A DNA stretch of 64,000 bases from Hymenobacter lapidiphilus (GCF_013377885.1 NZ_JABKAU010000019.1:23013-87012); one strand, 5' to 3'; counted from the first letter of the stretch, positions 1-9,069 are shown. A program made the numbers and translations. The notes: a model not told the origin generated them from the sequence alone.

Positions 1-320
1 AAGGTAAGAATGCTGTAACTAAAGAATAAAAAGATGGCCGGTGTATTGCTGATGCCGGATTTCGAATCAAACGGGTATTGCTCAGGAAAGCAGCCCTATC
101 CCTGTAATTTGCTTTTTCTGCCCTTTGGCTTGGATTCGTTTAAATGGATAGGCCTTTGCAGTTGTCCTGTTGCCAGCTGTAGCCCACCCATTATAAGGCA
201 CGGCTTCGAATAGAAGCCGCTTTTCTCCCATGAAGCCTGAAATCAAAGGAAAGTGCTCATAAGGCCGTACCTATTCGAACGACCCGGTCTTCTGCCTGGA
301 ACTCTCTTTTATTCATCCTG
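1..320. other. Intergenic, no gene seen
   Basis: I see no convincing reading frame, RNA gene or strong hairpin here. It is the upstream region of the HEAT-like gene that starts at 321 and presumably holds its promoter, but no clear Bacteroidota promoter pair (TTTG / TAnnTTTG) stands out. Confidence 0.5.
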
Positions 321-1334
321 ATGTTAGCCATAACCGCGCAATTGATTCGTTACCTGAGCTTATCACCCGCACAGCAAAACAGCACGGTACTGCAGGCGCT
401 GGTCAACGCCGTCTGGGCGGGCGGTAGCAGTGCAGACGCCCGGGCACTGCTCGCCAAGTACCTGCAACATCCCTTTGAGACTCGCTATGCTGAGCTATTG
501 CCAATCTTTGCACGCTATGGCGACGCGAGCTTTGCGGAGGCAATTTTCGCCGTGTGCTGTCCCGGCGGCGAGCTGCAGTCCGAAGCGCCACCCGAAGTGT
601 TGAGCCTCATCGCAAAACTGGGACACCCTGCCATCAAGCCGCTGCTGGTGCGTCATGCATTTGAGCCGTCTGACTATGCTGTCGCCAAGCACGCGGCCCT
701 GGGCTTGCTGCACGTCGACTGCCGGGACCTGCAGCAGCCCATCCGCGCCGCCATCGAGGCCACCTACAACCAGAATCTGTTCTCCGAATATGTGCCCGCC
801 CTGGTGTGCAAACTGGCTGAGCCGGCGCCAGTGCTGGCGCGGCTCTACCAATCAGGCACTGAATACTGTTCCACCGATTGTAACGCCGGCATTCTGCTGG
901 GCTTGTCCTTGTGCGGGGCCGAAGGGGCCGCGTACTTCAGGCAGGCGCTGCTGAGTCCGGCCTGGGAAGCGCACTCAAGCGGCAGCGGCAGCCGCTGGTA
1001 TGCCTACCAGGGCATGCTGAATCTGGGCCTGAGCTTTCGGGCGCTTTACGATGAGATCCGCCAGCTGAGCGCCCCCGAAGAACTGCGCTACGCGGTGGAT
1101 GTGCTCCTGGTACTACTCAGCATAAAGGTCGGCCCTTACCAGTGCGCTCCGAACCCTGCCGAGCCGTTCCTGGACCTTTACCCGGCCCTGTTTGGCTGGC
1201 AAACGGCCACCGACCGCCACAACCTGCTCGACTTAGCGGAATTAGTGGGGCTGGAAGAGCAGGCCGACCAGGTGGAAACACTCATGGCACTGCGGCTCCA
1301 TCAGGAAGTGCTGTTGACCAACTACCCCTGCTAG
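321..1334 (+). CDS. HEAT-repeat-like hypothetical protein
   Basis: A 337-residue cytosolic protein with no signal peptide or membrane segment. It is rich in Leu and Ala and reads as a string of amphipathic helical pairs, for example 'LSLIAKLGHPAIKPLLVRH' near residue 95, which is the look of HEAT or PBS-lyase-type repeats. Such repeats normally act as protein-binding scaffolds. No catalytic motif is visible. It stands alone: the next gene (ASCH-like) is on the other strand, so there is no operon context to suggest a job. The start is the first ATG of the frame. The helical-repeat call is from pattern only; the function is unknown. Confidence 0.7.
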   Translation: MLAITAQLIRYLSLSPAQQNSTVLQALVNAVWAGGSSADARALLAKYLQHPFETRYAELLPIFARYGDASFAEAIFAVCCPGGELQSEAPPEVLSLIAKLGHPAIKPLLVRHAFEPSDYAVAKHAALGLLHVDCRDLQQPIRAAIEATYNQNLFSEYVPALVCKLAEPAPVLARLYQSGTEYCSTDCNAGILLGLSLCGAEGAAYFRQALLSPAWEAHSSGSGSRWYAYQGMLNLGLSFRALYDEIRQLSAPEELRYAVDVLLVLLSIKVGPYQCAPNPAEPFLDLYPALFGWQTATDRHNLLDLAELVGLEEQADQVETLMALRLHQEVLLTNYPC

Positions 1335-1515
1335 CTACTACCTTGTCTAAGCTGGTCGGTGACTTGCAGGTCTATTGGTTTGATGCCGGGCTGCCGATGT
1401 GGGAAGCAATCATGAGCCATGGCAGGGGCGGGATTCAGGCGCTGTAGCCTATTGCGCACCGGTTAAAGCTGGGCGCGCTTTACGACTGGTGGTGGAGTCG
1501 AATACAGCAACGGGG

Positions 1516-1875
1516 TTAGTAACGGGCCGGCGTCCAGTGAATAAGCTGCCCCTCGAAGGCGGGGCCGTAGTGGTCCTGAAACCAGTTCAGCAGCCTGTGT
1601 GCGTTGGCGAATCCATCGTGTTGGGCCAGCTGCTCTAACTCGGCCCCGAAGATGGGGCGTTCGTCGATAAACAGGCATTGGCCGCCAAGGATGCGCAGGT
1701 GCTGGGTACTGCTTACTGCCGCGTCGGGGCGAAACGTTCGGCCGGTGACATGGTCCTCGTTGAGGCAGAAGTGGATGAGCTGGCCGGCCTGCCAGCGGTG
1801 GCCCCGGCGGATGGTGTGAATCTTGGTGCCAGCCTGAATTGCGGGGACAAATGCGGAGTCGAAACCAAGGATCAT
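1516..1875 (-). CDS. ASCH-like domain protein
   Basis: A small (119-residue) soluble protein. I chose the ATG at 1875, which gives 'MILGFDSAFVPAIQAGTKIH'; an 11-residue upstream extension is possible. The N-terminal pattern of a short strand, 'AIQAGTKIHTIRRGHRW' and then 'AGQLIHFCLN' matches the ASCH/PUA-like fold, where the TIR.G stretch lines the nucleic-acid or nucleotide binding groove. ASCH domains are linked to RNA binding or to small amidohydrolases acting on modified nucleosides. Phage and plasmid genomes often carry such genes. No partner gene is adjacent, so its substrate cannot be inferred. Confidence 0.6.
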   Translation of the reverse strand: MILGFDSAFVPAIQAGTKIHTIRRGHRWQAGQLIHFCLNEDHVTGRTFRPDAAVSSTQHLRILGGQCLFIDERPIFGAELEQLAQHDGFANAHRLLNWFQDHYGPAFEGQLIHWTPARY

Positions 1876-2275
1876 AAGCGTATTACAGGTATTTGGGCAG
1901 TATGGCACTCGTCCCAGCAGCTCGCACCGCCCAGGTTAGGTAGCCCGCCGTCGTGATAAGCAGGGGCCGTTGTTGCTGGAGGCAGTGTGACTAGGCGGGC
2001 GTCTCAAAGCATGATGGTTCGAACAAACTGATAAATCTTTTGCAGCCTGCGAATGATAGCTTCATACCGTTATCTAAATGACCATGCCTGTAGCCTTAAG
2101 CAAGCAGGACGCGGCCCCGGTGGTTAGATTGGCTGATTCGTTAAACACTTGCAAAGCCTACTTCAGCAACTGTCAGTCATTATTTGGCCCCGTGCATGGC
2201 TTGGCAGTGGCTGCTTAAGCAAGCCCTCGATCTACCAGCCCGCAGGCGGAGTAGCGCAGCTTTACGCGCCCGTAA
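1876..2275. other. Intergenic, no clear gene
   Basis: About 400 bases between two minus-strand genes. The only frame of note is a 46-codon plus-strand frame (2078-2218) with no recognisable motif, which I do not call. No strong terminator hairpin was found. Confidence 0.4.
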
Positions 2276-2665
2276 TCAGGTGGTGGGGCCGGCTAGTTTA
2301 AAGCCGATGAGACCGGCAACAATCACTGCGCCGAAAAACACCTCGGCATAGGACCAGTCGGCTTTAAGCCACAGCACATCGACGAATTTGATAAAGACCA
2401 GCGACAAAGCCATCCAGACCGAAAAGGCCAGGGCAGTGGGGATAGTGCGCATGGCGATGCCCAACAGCACCGAAATAAGGACCAGGCACACCAGGTAAAC
2501 AGCCCAGGGAATGAGCACGGGCAAACCCCCATCCAGCCGGTAGAAGGTCGACCAGCGCAGGGTTCGCAAGGCGGCCGTATCGATGTACTTGAGCGAATAC
2601 GTCCAGGCCATTTCCCCAATGGCGGCGCCCAGCAGGCATAGCCAAGCAAAAATTGTGTGCTTCAT
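2276..2665 (-). CDS. SMR-family small multidrug transporter
   Basis: A 129-residue inner-membrane protein with four hydrophobic helices, the size and topology of the small multidrug resistance (EmrE/SugE) family, which export cationic compounds in exchange for protons as antiparallel dimers. A glutamate in the first helix (residue 18, in 'GAAIGEMAWTYSLK') sits where EmrE has its essential Glu14. 'MRTIPTALAFSVWMAL' corresponds to the conserved third-helix region with the A.AVW motif. It is slightly longer than the usual 105-115 residues because of a loop between helices 1 and 2 ('RLDGGLPVLIP'). It is monocistronic. The substrate is unknown; a guanidinium-type exporter is an alternative. Confidence 0.75.
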   Translation of the reverse strand: MKHTIFAWLCLLGAAIGEMAWTYSLKYIDTAALRTLRWSTFYRLDGGLPVLIPWAVYLVCLVLISVLLGIAMRTIPTALAFSVWMALSLVFIKFVDVLWLKADWSYAEVFFGAVIVAGLIGFKLAGPTT

Positions 2666-3001
2666 AATGCCTTGTTGATAGAGAGTTTTTTTGAGAAAGC
2701 GCGAATGTACACGATAAGCGGAGATGGTCTATACAATGGCAGACGGCAGAACTATGCGTCCTGCTTCTATCCACCTTGTCTAGTCCATCTCAGTTGCAGC
2801 AACAACAGGCCGCCGACCAAATACACCGTATCCCCTAACGGGCAGGGCAGTAATTCACCTAGCGGGCAGGGGAGAGCAGCAATTAAAGAGGCCTGCCTGC
2901 GAGTGTTTCCACAGACTCCCCGTAAGGCTTGATTGCTACCAGTAGGGGGTGTTGTAACAAGCCAATGTTATAGTGTATTCGCAATTCGCAAATCAAGAAT
3001 C
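2666..3001. other. Intergenic between divergent genes
   Basis: Holds the upstream regions of the SMR gene (leftward) and the helix-turn-helix remnant (rightward). A short near-repeat of 'CGCAATTCGCAA' type lies around 2980-2993, close to the remnant start. I see no gene, and no clear terminator is needed here. Confidence 0.4.
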
Positions 3002-3360
3002 ATGCGTAAATTCAATGGGCTTCGGCCGCAGGATATCGTTGTGCTGCTGAAGCTGGTGGCCAGCGGTAGCCAGTGGGTCTGGCTAGGCAAAGAGTTAGAC
3101 AGTGAGCTATTGCTAAGTGCTTCCGAAGTATCGGAAGCACTGGCCCGGTGTCGCTATAGCCGCCTTTTAGCCCCGGAACCCGGTGCCCATCAGCTACGCG
3201 CGCGGGCAGTGCTGGAGTTTCTATTGCATAGTTTGCCCTACGTATTCGCCGTGCGCTGGTAGATGCCCTGCGGCTAGGCCGGCCCCGCGAACGGCGAGTA
3301 GCAGCGCAACTAATGGAAGCAGCCATTACCGGTAATAACCACTCATCGCATGCCAGCTGA
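3002..3360 (+). pseudogene. Helix-turn-helix regulator remnant (MarR-like, AbiE-associated type)
   Basis: The first part (3002-3262) reads as a winged-helix N-terminus ('MRKFNGLRPQDIVVLLKLVA', then 'SASEVSEALARCRYSRLL'), and it stops after 'YVFAVRW'. A different frame from 3241 to 3360 continues with 'RALVDALRLGRPRERRVAAQ', which looks like the natural C-terminus of the same kind of protein. The middle is therefore missing and the frame is shifted. From memory, intact relatives are about 200 residues and sit just upstream of an AbiEii-like nucleotidyltransferase, as here. The old stop codon still overlaps the ATG of the next fragment, which supports an ancestral two-gene operon. The family name is inferred; the frame break is directly visible. 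Confidence 0.6.
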
Positions 3361-3593
3361 ATCACACAACTTGCCCCGACTCATGGCCGTAGCCCCCGCG
3401 CTTGGTGCCCTGTGCGAGCGAGTCGTTTTCGTTGGCGGAGCCACGGTGAACTTGTACCGCACCAGCGCCGCTGGCTTGGGTACTCATCGGCGGGCTGCTG
3501 CTCTCGCGCATCGTGACGCCGGTGCTGTATAAGCTGTTTCCGCCCGATATTAAGCTGCTGGCCGAAGCCCGGCCGGCCTTGGCGGCGGCATAA
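3350..3593 (+). pseudogene. Chimeric remnant: AbiEii-like nucleotidyltransferase start joined to RND pump tail
   Basis: From 3350 the frame gives 'MPAESHNLPRLMAVAPALG' and 'VVFVGGATVNLYRT', matching the start of AbiEii-type nucleotidyltransferases, where the FVGG stretch begins the NTP-binding site. Around 3465-3470 the homology ends. A different frame (3471-3593) reads 'LAWVLIGGLLLSRIVTPVLY' followed by 'KLFPP', which is the last transmembrane helix and tail of an RND efflux pump. Neither half can work. The junction records a deletion that fused an antitoxin/toxin-type locus to an efflux locus; two intact RND systems are found elsewhere in the window. Confidence 0.65.
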
Positions 3594-3627
3594 TGTTGTC
3601 TTTAACCAGGAAGCTATTTTTACGCTC

Positions 3628-4416
3628 ATGAATACCGCCTCTGCTGAACCCACTATCGTGTTTATTACGGGTGCCGTCGTCACGTCGGCCTGCTGGAACA
3701 ACTGGAAGACGTTTTTCGAGGGCGAGGGCTACACTTGCTACGCTCCTGCCTGGCCTCACAAAGAAGCCCCGGCAGCGGAGCTGCGCCGCCAGCACCCGCA
3801 CTCACCCATCGCCCAAAACGGTTTGGCCGACGTGTTGCAGGTATACACCGATTTTATCGCGCAGCTGCCCGCCAAGCCCATCGTCATCGGGCACTCCTTC
3901 GGCGGGCTTATCGTGCAGCTGCTGCTCCAGCAGAATGCCGTGGTAGCGGGCGTTGCCATCGAGTCGGCCCCACCGCTGGGTGTAGTGGTGGCCAACTGGT
4001 CGCTTTTTCGGTCGGCACTGCCCATGCTGGGGCTGTTTTCGTCGCTTAAAACCACGTTTCTGCCCACTTTCGCCCAGTGGCAGTACGCCATTGCCAACGG
4101 CCTGCCGCTGGCCGACCAGCAGAAGTATTACGACCAACTGGCCGCACCGGAGTCGAAAAAACTGGTTCGCGGTGCCCTCAGCCTTGGTGCCCGCGTCGAT
4201 TTTCGCCGGCCGCACGCGCCGCTGTTGTTTCTGGCCGGCGGGGCAGACCGCATCATGCCCGCCGCGCTCAATCGCGCCAACCACCGCCGCTACCGGCACG
4301 CGGCGTCCGTGACGGACTACCACGAGCTGCCCGGCCGCTGCCACGCCATGCTGGGCCAGGCCACCTGGCGCGCCGACGCCGGGTGGGTGCGCGACTGGCT
4401 GATGGCGCTGCCGTAA
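3628..4416 (+). CDS. Alpha/beta hydrolase
   Basis: A 262-residue cytosolic hydrolase of the alpha/beta fold. The nucleophile elbow 'IGHSFGG' lies near residue 90, with Ser as the predicted nucleophile. The segment 'APLLFLAGGADRIMP' supplies the typical late acid (Asp), and a C-terminal His in 'LPGRCHAML' completes the triad. An 'FITGAVVTSACWNNW' stretch near the start forms the oxyanion-hole region. Esters or other small acyl compounds are likely substrates. It is followed 75 bases later by a DinB-like gene in the same direction. The exact substrate cannot be told from sequence. Confidence 0.8.
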   Translation: MNTASAEPTIVFITGAVVTSACWNNWKTFFEGEGYTCYAPAWPHKEAPAAELRRQHPHSPIAQNGLADVLQVYTDFIAQLPAKPIVIGHSFGGLIVQLLLQQNAVVAGVAIESAPPLGVVVANWSLFRSALPMLGLFSSLKTTFLPTFAQWQYAIANGLPLADQQKYYDQLAAPESKKLVRGALSLGARVDFRRPHAPLLFLAGGADRIMPAALNRANHRRYRHAASVTDYHELPGRCHAMLGQATWRADAGWVRDWLMALP

Positions 4417-4491
4417 TTCCGGCCGCTCAGTCATTGCACCCGTTTCGCGCTTGCGCGGCGCCCGATTGCCCATCTTTTGTCAATTCCCACC

Positions 4492-5001
4492 ATGACGCCG
4501 TTCCCTTACACTGAAGACGAAACGACCAGATTTCTGCGGCGCGAAGTACCCGCGCTGCTCGCCGGCCTCGCCTCTGCACAGGTGCCCACCTGGGGCCAAC
4601 TGACGCCGCAGCATATGGTGGAGCACCTGGCCGGGGCTATGCGCCTCTCGATGGGCCGCTACAACTTGCCTGCGCCCCCTGCCAGCCCGGCCCTCGACCT
4701 GATGCAGACCCGGTTGCAGGCCAACGCCCCGTTTCCGCCCGGCGTGCGCAACCCCCGCATGGCCGCTACGCCGGGGCCGTTGCGCCACGCCTCACTGACG
4801 GCTGCCACGACCGAATTGCTCCTGACCATAGATGAGTTCTTCGACCACTACGCCCGGCAGCCCGCCGCCACGGCCGTGCACCCCATGTTCGGCCCGCTGG
4901 ACTTTGGGCAGTGGCGAGTGTTTCATTTCAAGCATTTCAGCCACCATTTCTTTCAGTTCGGGCTGCTGCCCACCAACTTGTTGCCCCGGCCGGCGGGGTA
5001 A
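4492..5001 (+). CDS. DinB/DUF1569-like four-helix protein
   Basis: A 169-residue protein with the start taken at the ATG at 4492. The His-bearing helices 'LTPQHMVEHLAGAM' (about residue 40) and 'FHFKHFSHHFFQFGL' near the C-terminus are what is seen in the DUF1569/DinB-like four-helix-bundle group, where three His residues hold a metal ion. Members are often thiol-dependent transferases or stress-induced proteins of unknown substrate. It lies 75 bases behind the alpha/beta hydrolase and may be cotranscribed. The assignment rests on the His pattern and length. Confidence 0.65.
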   Translation: MTPFPYTEDETTRFLRREVPALLAGLASAQVPTWGQLTPQHMVEHLAGAMRLSMGRYNLPAPPASPALDLMQTRLQANAPFPPGVRNPRMAATPGPLRHASLTAATTELLLTIDEFFDHYARQPAATAVHPMFGPLDFGQWRVFHFKHFSHHFFQFGLLPTNLLPRPAG

Positions 5002-5188
5002 GGTGTTGCGCCGAGCCATGCTGTAGCCCTACTTCAATTATTGGGTTTGCTGACTTCTGCTTAAGTTCCTACAAACACCCACCGAGTACCGCAATCCGTG
5101 GGTAAGCTTCCCCACCGCCCAGGAAGGCGCCAAACTGCTTGTCGGGGATTGTAGGTGGGGAATTGCGCTACGCTGCTGCTGGCGGTAT

Positions 5189-5766
5189 TCAGTACGGCCG
5201 GGGTAGTTCTTTTAGAGATTGGGGGCGCGGACCACTGAAAATCGGGTGGTGGAAGGTGTCGGGCTTGTGCAGCAGGTGGAGCAGTTGTTGCTGCTCGGCC
5301 TTGGTCAGGTCGCCCGTCACCAGCAGCTCCTGCGCGTAAGTCAAGCGCTGGCGGGTGATGTAACCGGGCAGACTTTCGCCGTCGGGCAACTGCGCAAACA
5401 GGCGGTGCAGCTGGCGCCCACTCAGGACTACCGCCTGCACCAGCAGCGGCATAAAGTCACGGTGCGGTATGGCCTCAGGACGGCACAGCAACTCAACCAC
5501 CGTTCGCTTTACCTGCGCCGCCCGTGCGTACTGCGGGTCTTCCAGCAAGTCGAACCCCGCCTGGGCCAGCACCTTCTGAATGCGCCGCCATTCCAACTCA
5601 GGGGCCGGTTGAGGACCGTAGCGGCTCCCAGGCGTACATCCTGAACTGCTAGGCCCAGCTTTTCCAGCGCCTGCCGCACCACCCGGATACCGCGCGGGCA
5701 CACTATGTGCTTGATGTAGAGCACGCAGCCGGCTTCGTCGAGGGAATGCTTAAAGGGAAAGGACAC
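5189..5766 (-). pseudogene. AraC-family regulator, frameshifted
   Basis: This is the last gene of the metal-efflux operon, 12 bases after the RND pump. The N-terminal part reads 'VLYIKHIVCPRGIRVVRQ', the small ferredoxin-like sensor domain that normally carries a CPRC pair in this Bacteroidota AraC group; here the second Cys is Gly. Near 5605-5615 the frame changes: the first frame runs into unrelated sequence, while a second frame continues as 'LEWRRIQKVLAQAGFDLLED' and on to an AraC-like 'ITRQRLTYAQELLVTG' helix-turn-helix. The second helix-turn-helix at the C-terminus looks degenerate. The initiation codon at 5766 would be GTG. Either the gene is dead or the read has a one-base error. Confidence 0.65.
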
Positions 5767-5777
5767 AGCGGGTCAAC

Positions 5778-8700
5778 TCAGGTAGTTGACGGGACTGGGT
5801 TCTGGTCGGCCGGGGGCGTGAAAGGCGGCGCGTCAAGCTCCTGCGGATGGTCGTCGAGGCCCACCTCCTGATGAGATGCGAAGTATTGAGCCAGCGCCTT
5901 TTCGCCCACCAGCCAGAACACCACCGGCGTTACGATGATGTCGAGGAAGGTGGAGGACAGCAGGCCGCCGAGGATGACGGTGGCCACCGGATAGAGGATT
6001 TCCTTGCCCGGCGCGTCCTTGGCCAGCGTGAGCGGCACCAGGGCCAGCGCCGCCACCAAGGCCGTCATGAGCACCGGCACGAGGCGTTCGAGCGAGCCGC
6101 GGATAATCATGGGCATACCAAACTGCTCGCCCTCGTGCTCCACGAGGTGGATGTAGTGCGAAATCATCATGATGCCGTTGCGCGAGGCAATGCCGGTGAG
6201 CGTGATGAAGCCCACCAGCGAGGCAATGCTGAACGTGCCGCCCGTGAGCAGCACCGCCACCACCGAGCCGATGAGCGCCAGCGGAATGTTGAGCATAATC
6301 TGCCCCACCATCAGCGAGGATTTGAAGTGCGAGAACAGCACCAGGAAGATGCCGGCCAGCGAAAACAGGCTCAGCCACAGTATCTTCTGCGAGGCCGACT
6401 GCTGGCTCTCGAACTGCCCGCCGTAGGTGAGGTAGTAGCCCGGCGGCAGCTTCACCTGCTGGCTCACTTTGGCCTGAATCTCCTGCACCGTGGAGCCTAG
6501 GTCGCGCTCGGCCACGTTGAGCGAGATGGTGATGCGGCGCTGGGTGTTTTCGTGGTTGATGGTGTTGGGCCCCGGCTCGTAAGTTATTTCCGCTACCTGG
6601 CTCACGGGTATTAAAGCACCGCTGGGGGTTTCGATGCGGGTCTGGCTGATGGCGGCCATGTCGTTGCGCTGCTCCTCGGGCAGTTTCACCACCAGGTCGA
6701 AGCGCTTCTGGCCGTCGACCATCTGCGAGACCACGGTTCCCTGAAACAGCGTTTCCAGGTCGCGCACCAGCTCGCCGCGGCCCATGCCGTAGGCGCGCAG
6801 CGCGTCGTCTTTGGGCCGAATCAGCAGCTGCGGAATCTGCACCTGCTTTTCGACCTGCAAATCCACCACGCCGGGCACGGTACTGGCGGCGTCGCGCACT
6901 TCGTTGGCATAGCGGCGCAGCTCCAGCAGGTCGTTGCCGAACACCTTGATGGCCACCTGGGCCCGCACCCCGCTCAGCAGGTGGTCGAGGCGGTGGGAAA
7001 TGGGCTGGCCGATGTTCACGTTCACGCCGGTTATCAGGCTGAGCTTGTCGCGCATGTCAGCCAGAATTTCGTCGCGGCTGCGCATGGTTTTGCCCTCCTT
7101 CTCCAGCTCGGCTTCGGTCTTGAAGGCCACCTCGATTTCCGAATTGTTCACCGATTCGGCGTGCTCATCGAGCTCGGCGCGGCCGGTGCGGCGGGCCGTG
7201 TAGGCCACTTCCGGAATCTTAAGCATCTGCTGCTCGCCCAGCGTGCCCAGCCGGTTGCTTTCGGTGAGCGAGGTGCCGGCCGGCGCCGAGAAGTTCACCG
7301 TCAGCGAGCCTTCGTTGAAGGGAGGCAGAAACTCGGTGCCGAAGAAAGGCACCATGGCCACGGCCATCATAAAGAGCAGGGCCGCAGAGGTGAGCACCAG
7401 CTTGGGGTGCCGCATGCCCCAGCCCAGCAGCCGGGTGTCTTTCTTCTTAAGCCAGCGCACCAGGCCGCCGTCGGTTTCGGGGTGGTCCATCTGCTTCATG
7501 CCGGGCAGCAGGTAATAGCAGAGCACCGGCGTGACGGTAAGCGAAACGAACAGCGAGGCCACGATGCTCGTGATGTAGGCAATGCCCAGCGGCGCGAAAA
7601 TGCGGCCTTCCATGCCTTCCAGCGCAAATAGCGGCAGAAACACCAGCACTACAATAATGGTGGCGTACACGATGGAGTTGCGCACCTCCGACGAGGCCGA
7701 GTACACGACGCGCAGCACCGGTTGCGGGTCGGGCCGCTGCTTGTTTTCGCGCAGGCGCCGGTACACGTTTTCCACGTCCACGATGGCATCGTCGACCAGC
7801 TCACCGATGGCAATGGCCAGTCCGCCCAGCGTCATGGTGTTGATACTGATGCCGGCCGCCTTAAATACCAGCGCTGTAACTAGCAGCGAGAGCGGAATGG
7901 CCACCAGCGAAATAAAGGTGGTCCGCACGTTCAGCAGGAAGGCAAACAGCACGATGACCACCAGAATGGCCCCGTCGCGCAACGCCTCTTCCACGTTGGA
8001 AATCGACGACTCGATGAACTCCGACTGCTTGAACAGGCGCGTGTTCACCTTCACGTCGGGGGGCAGCGAGGGCTGCAGCTCTACCAGCGCCTTCTCCACG
8101 GCTTCGGTCAACCCCACGGTAGCGGCTCCGGGCTGCTTCTCGATGCTCAGAATCACGGCGGGCTGGCCATTTACGCTGCCGTCGCCGCGCTTGAAGCGGG
8201 CCCCGAACTTTACGTTGGCCACATCAGCCACGCGGATGGGCGACTGCGCACGGTAGCCCACCACGATGTTCTCAATGTCTTCGACCGAGCGCAGCCGGCC
8301 CAGGTTACGGATGAGGACTTCCGAGCCGTTGCGGTCGAAGAAGTTGCCGGTGGTATTCAGGTTCGACTGGCGCAGCGCCTCTTCCACCTGGTTGGCCGTC
8401 AGGCCGGTGGCGTTCAGGCGGGGCATATCCAGCAGCACCTGATACTGCAGGTTGTCGCCGCCGATGGGGATAACCTGGGCTATGCCGGGGATGCTGAGCA
8501 GGCGCTGGCGCACGGTGTAGTTGGCCAGCGTGCGCAAATCGGCGGCGTTGGTTTTTGCTGAGCTGTTGGCTGCTAGCTGTTGGCTGTTAGCTTCCGTACC
8601 TTTATCAACTGTTGACTGCGCACTATCAACTGAGGACAGCCCCACCAGCATTATCTGGCCCATCACCGACGAAATAGGCCCCAACACGGGCGTGATGCCC

Positions 8701-9068
8701 TGCGGTAGCTGTTCGCCCGTGGTTTGCAGCTTCTCGCTCACAATCTGGCGGGCCGTAAAAATGTCGGTGCCATAATCGAACTCCACGAACACCATGCCCA
8801 GCCCAATGGCCGAGTTCGAGCGCACCGCCGACACGCCGGTGGCCCCGTTCAGGGCCGTTTCCACGGGCAGCGTCACCAGGGCCTCCACTTCCTCGGGGGC
8901 CATGCCGGGCGCCTCCAGGAACACCGTTACCCGGGGGCGGTCCAGGTCGGGCAGTACGTCCACGGGCAGCTGGTTGGCCGTGTAGGTACCGGCAATGATA
9001 AGGGCCAGGGCAAAAGCCAGCATGAGCAGGCGGTTTTGCAGGGCAAAGCGGATTATCTTGTCAAGCAT
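5778..9068 (-). CDS. CusA/CzcA-type heavy-metal RND efflux pump
   Basis: A 1096-residue inner-membrane pump of the HME-RND class, which drives metal ions from periplasm or cytosol through adaptor and outer-membrane channel using the proton gradient. It starts with a membrane helix and 'QLPVDVLPDLDRPRVTVFLE', and it contains two sets of six helices with large periplasmic domains. The helix-4 proton-relay motif is 'GELVDDAIVDVENV' near residue 420, so the first acidic position is Glu rather than the Asp of CzcA. Metal specificity is not certain; the copper-type neighbours suggest Cu/Ag. Oddity: residues about 145-176 ('SVDSAQSTVDKGTEANSQQL' and on) are a low-complexity insert made of the genome's interspersed repeat, still in frame. 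The adaptor gene precedes it after a repeat-filled 100-base gap. Confidence 0.9.
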   Translation of the reverse strand: MLDKIIRFALQNRLLMLAFALALIIAGTYTANQLPVDVLPDLDRPRVTVFLEAPGMAPEEVEALVTLPVETALNGATGVSAVRSNSAIGLGMVFVEFDYGTDIFTARQIVSEKLQTTGEQLPQGITPVLGPISSVMGQIMLVGLSSVDSAQSTVDKGTEANSQQLAANSSAKTNAADLRTLANYTVRQRLLSIPGIAQVIPIGGDNLQYQVLLDMPRLNATGLTANQVEEALRQSNLNTTGNFFDRNGSEVLIRNLGRLRSVEDIENIVVGYRAQSPIRVADVANVKFGARFKRGDGSVNGQPAVILSIEKQPGAATVGLTEAVEKALVELQPSLPPDVKVNTRLFKQSEFIESSISNVEEALRDGAILVVIVLFAFLLNVRTTFISLVAIPLSLLVTALVFKAAGISINTMTLGGLAIAIGELVDDAIVDVENVYRRLRENKQRPDPQPVLRVVYSASSEVRNSIVYATIIVVLVFLPLFALEGMEGRIFAPLGIAYITSIVASLFVSLTVTPVLCYYLLPGMKQMDHPETDGGLVRWLKKKDTRLLGWGMRHPKLVLTSAALLFMMAVAMVPFFGTEFLPPFNEGSLTVNFSAPAGTSLTESNRLGTLGEQQMLKIPEVAYTARRTGRAELDEHAESVNNSEIEVAFKTEAELEKEGKTMRSRDEILADMRDKLSLITGVNVNIGQPISHRLDHLLSGVRAQVAIKVFGNDLLELRRYANEVRDAASTVPGVVDLQVEKQVQIPQLLIRPKDDALRAYGMGRGELVRDLETLFQGTVVSQMVDGQKRFDLVVKLPEEQRNDMAAISQTRIETPSGALIPVSQVAEITYEPGPNTINHENTQRRITISLNVAERDLGSTVQEIQAKVSQQVKLPPGYYLTYGGQFESQQSASQKILWLSLFSLAGIFLVLFSHFKSSLMVGQIMLNIPLALIGSVVAVLLTGGTFSIASLVGFITLTGIASRNGIMMISHYIHLVEHEGEQFGMPMIIRGSLERLVPVLMTALVAALALVPLTLAKDAPGKEILYPVATVILGGLLSSTFLDIIVTPVVFWLVGEKALAQYFASHQEVGLDDHPQELDAPPFTPPADQNPVPSTT
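8541..8636 (-). repeat. Interspersed AGCT-type repeat inside the RND pump gene
   Basis: This stretch holds tandem copies of AGCTGTTGGCT/AGCTGTTAGCT-like units followed by an imperfect inverted pair of TATCAACTGTTGAC type. It resembles the noncoding repeats at 9070-9173 and 21719-21862. It keeps the pump reading frame and adds about 30 residues between the conserved 'MGQIMLVGL' and 'DLRTLANYTVRQRLL' segments of the periplasmic porter domain. Confidence 0.75.
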
Positions 9069-9069
9069 C

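Noticed and set aside
2078..2218. A 46-codon plus-strand frame
   Set aside because: Short, isolated and without motif; not enough to call a gene.
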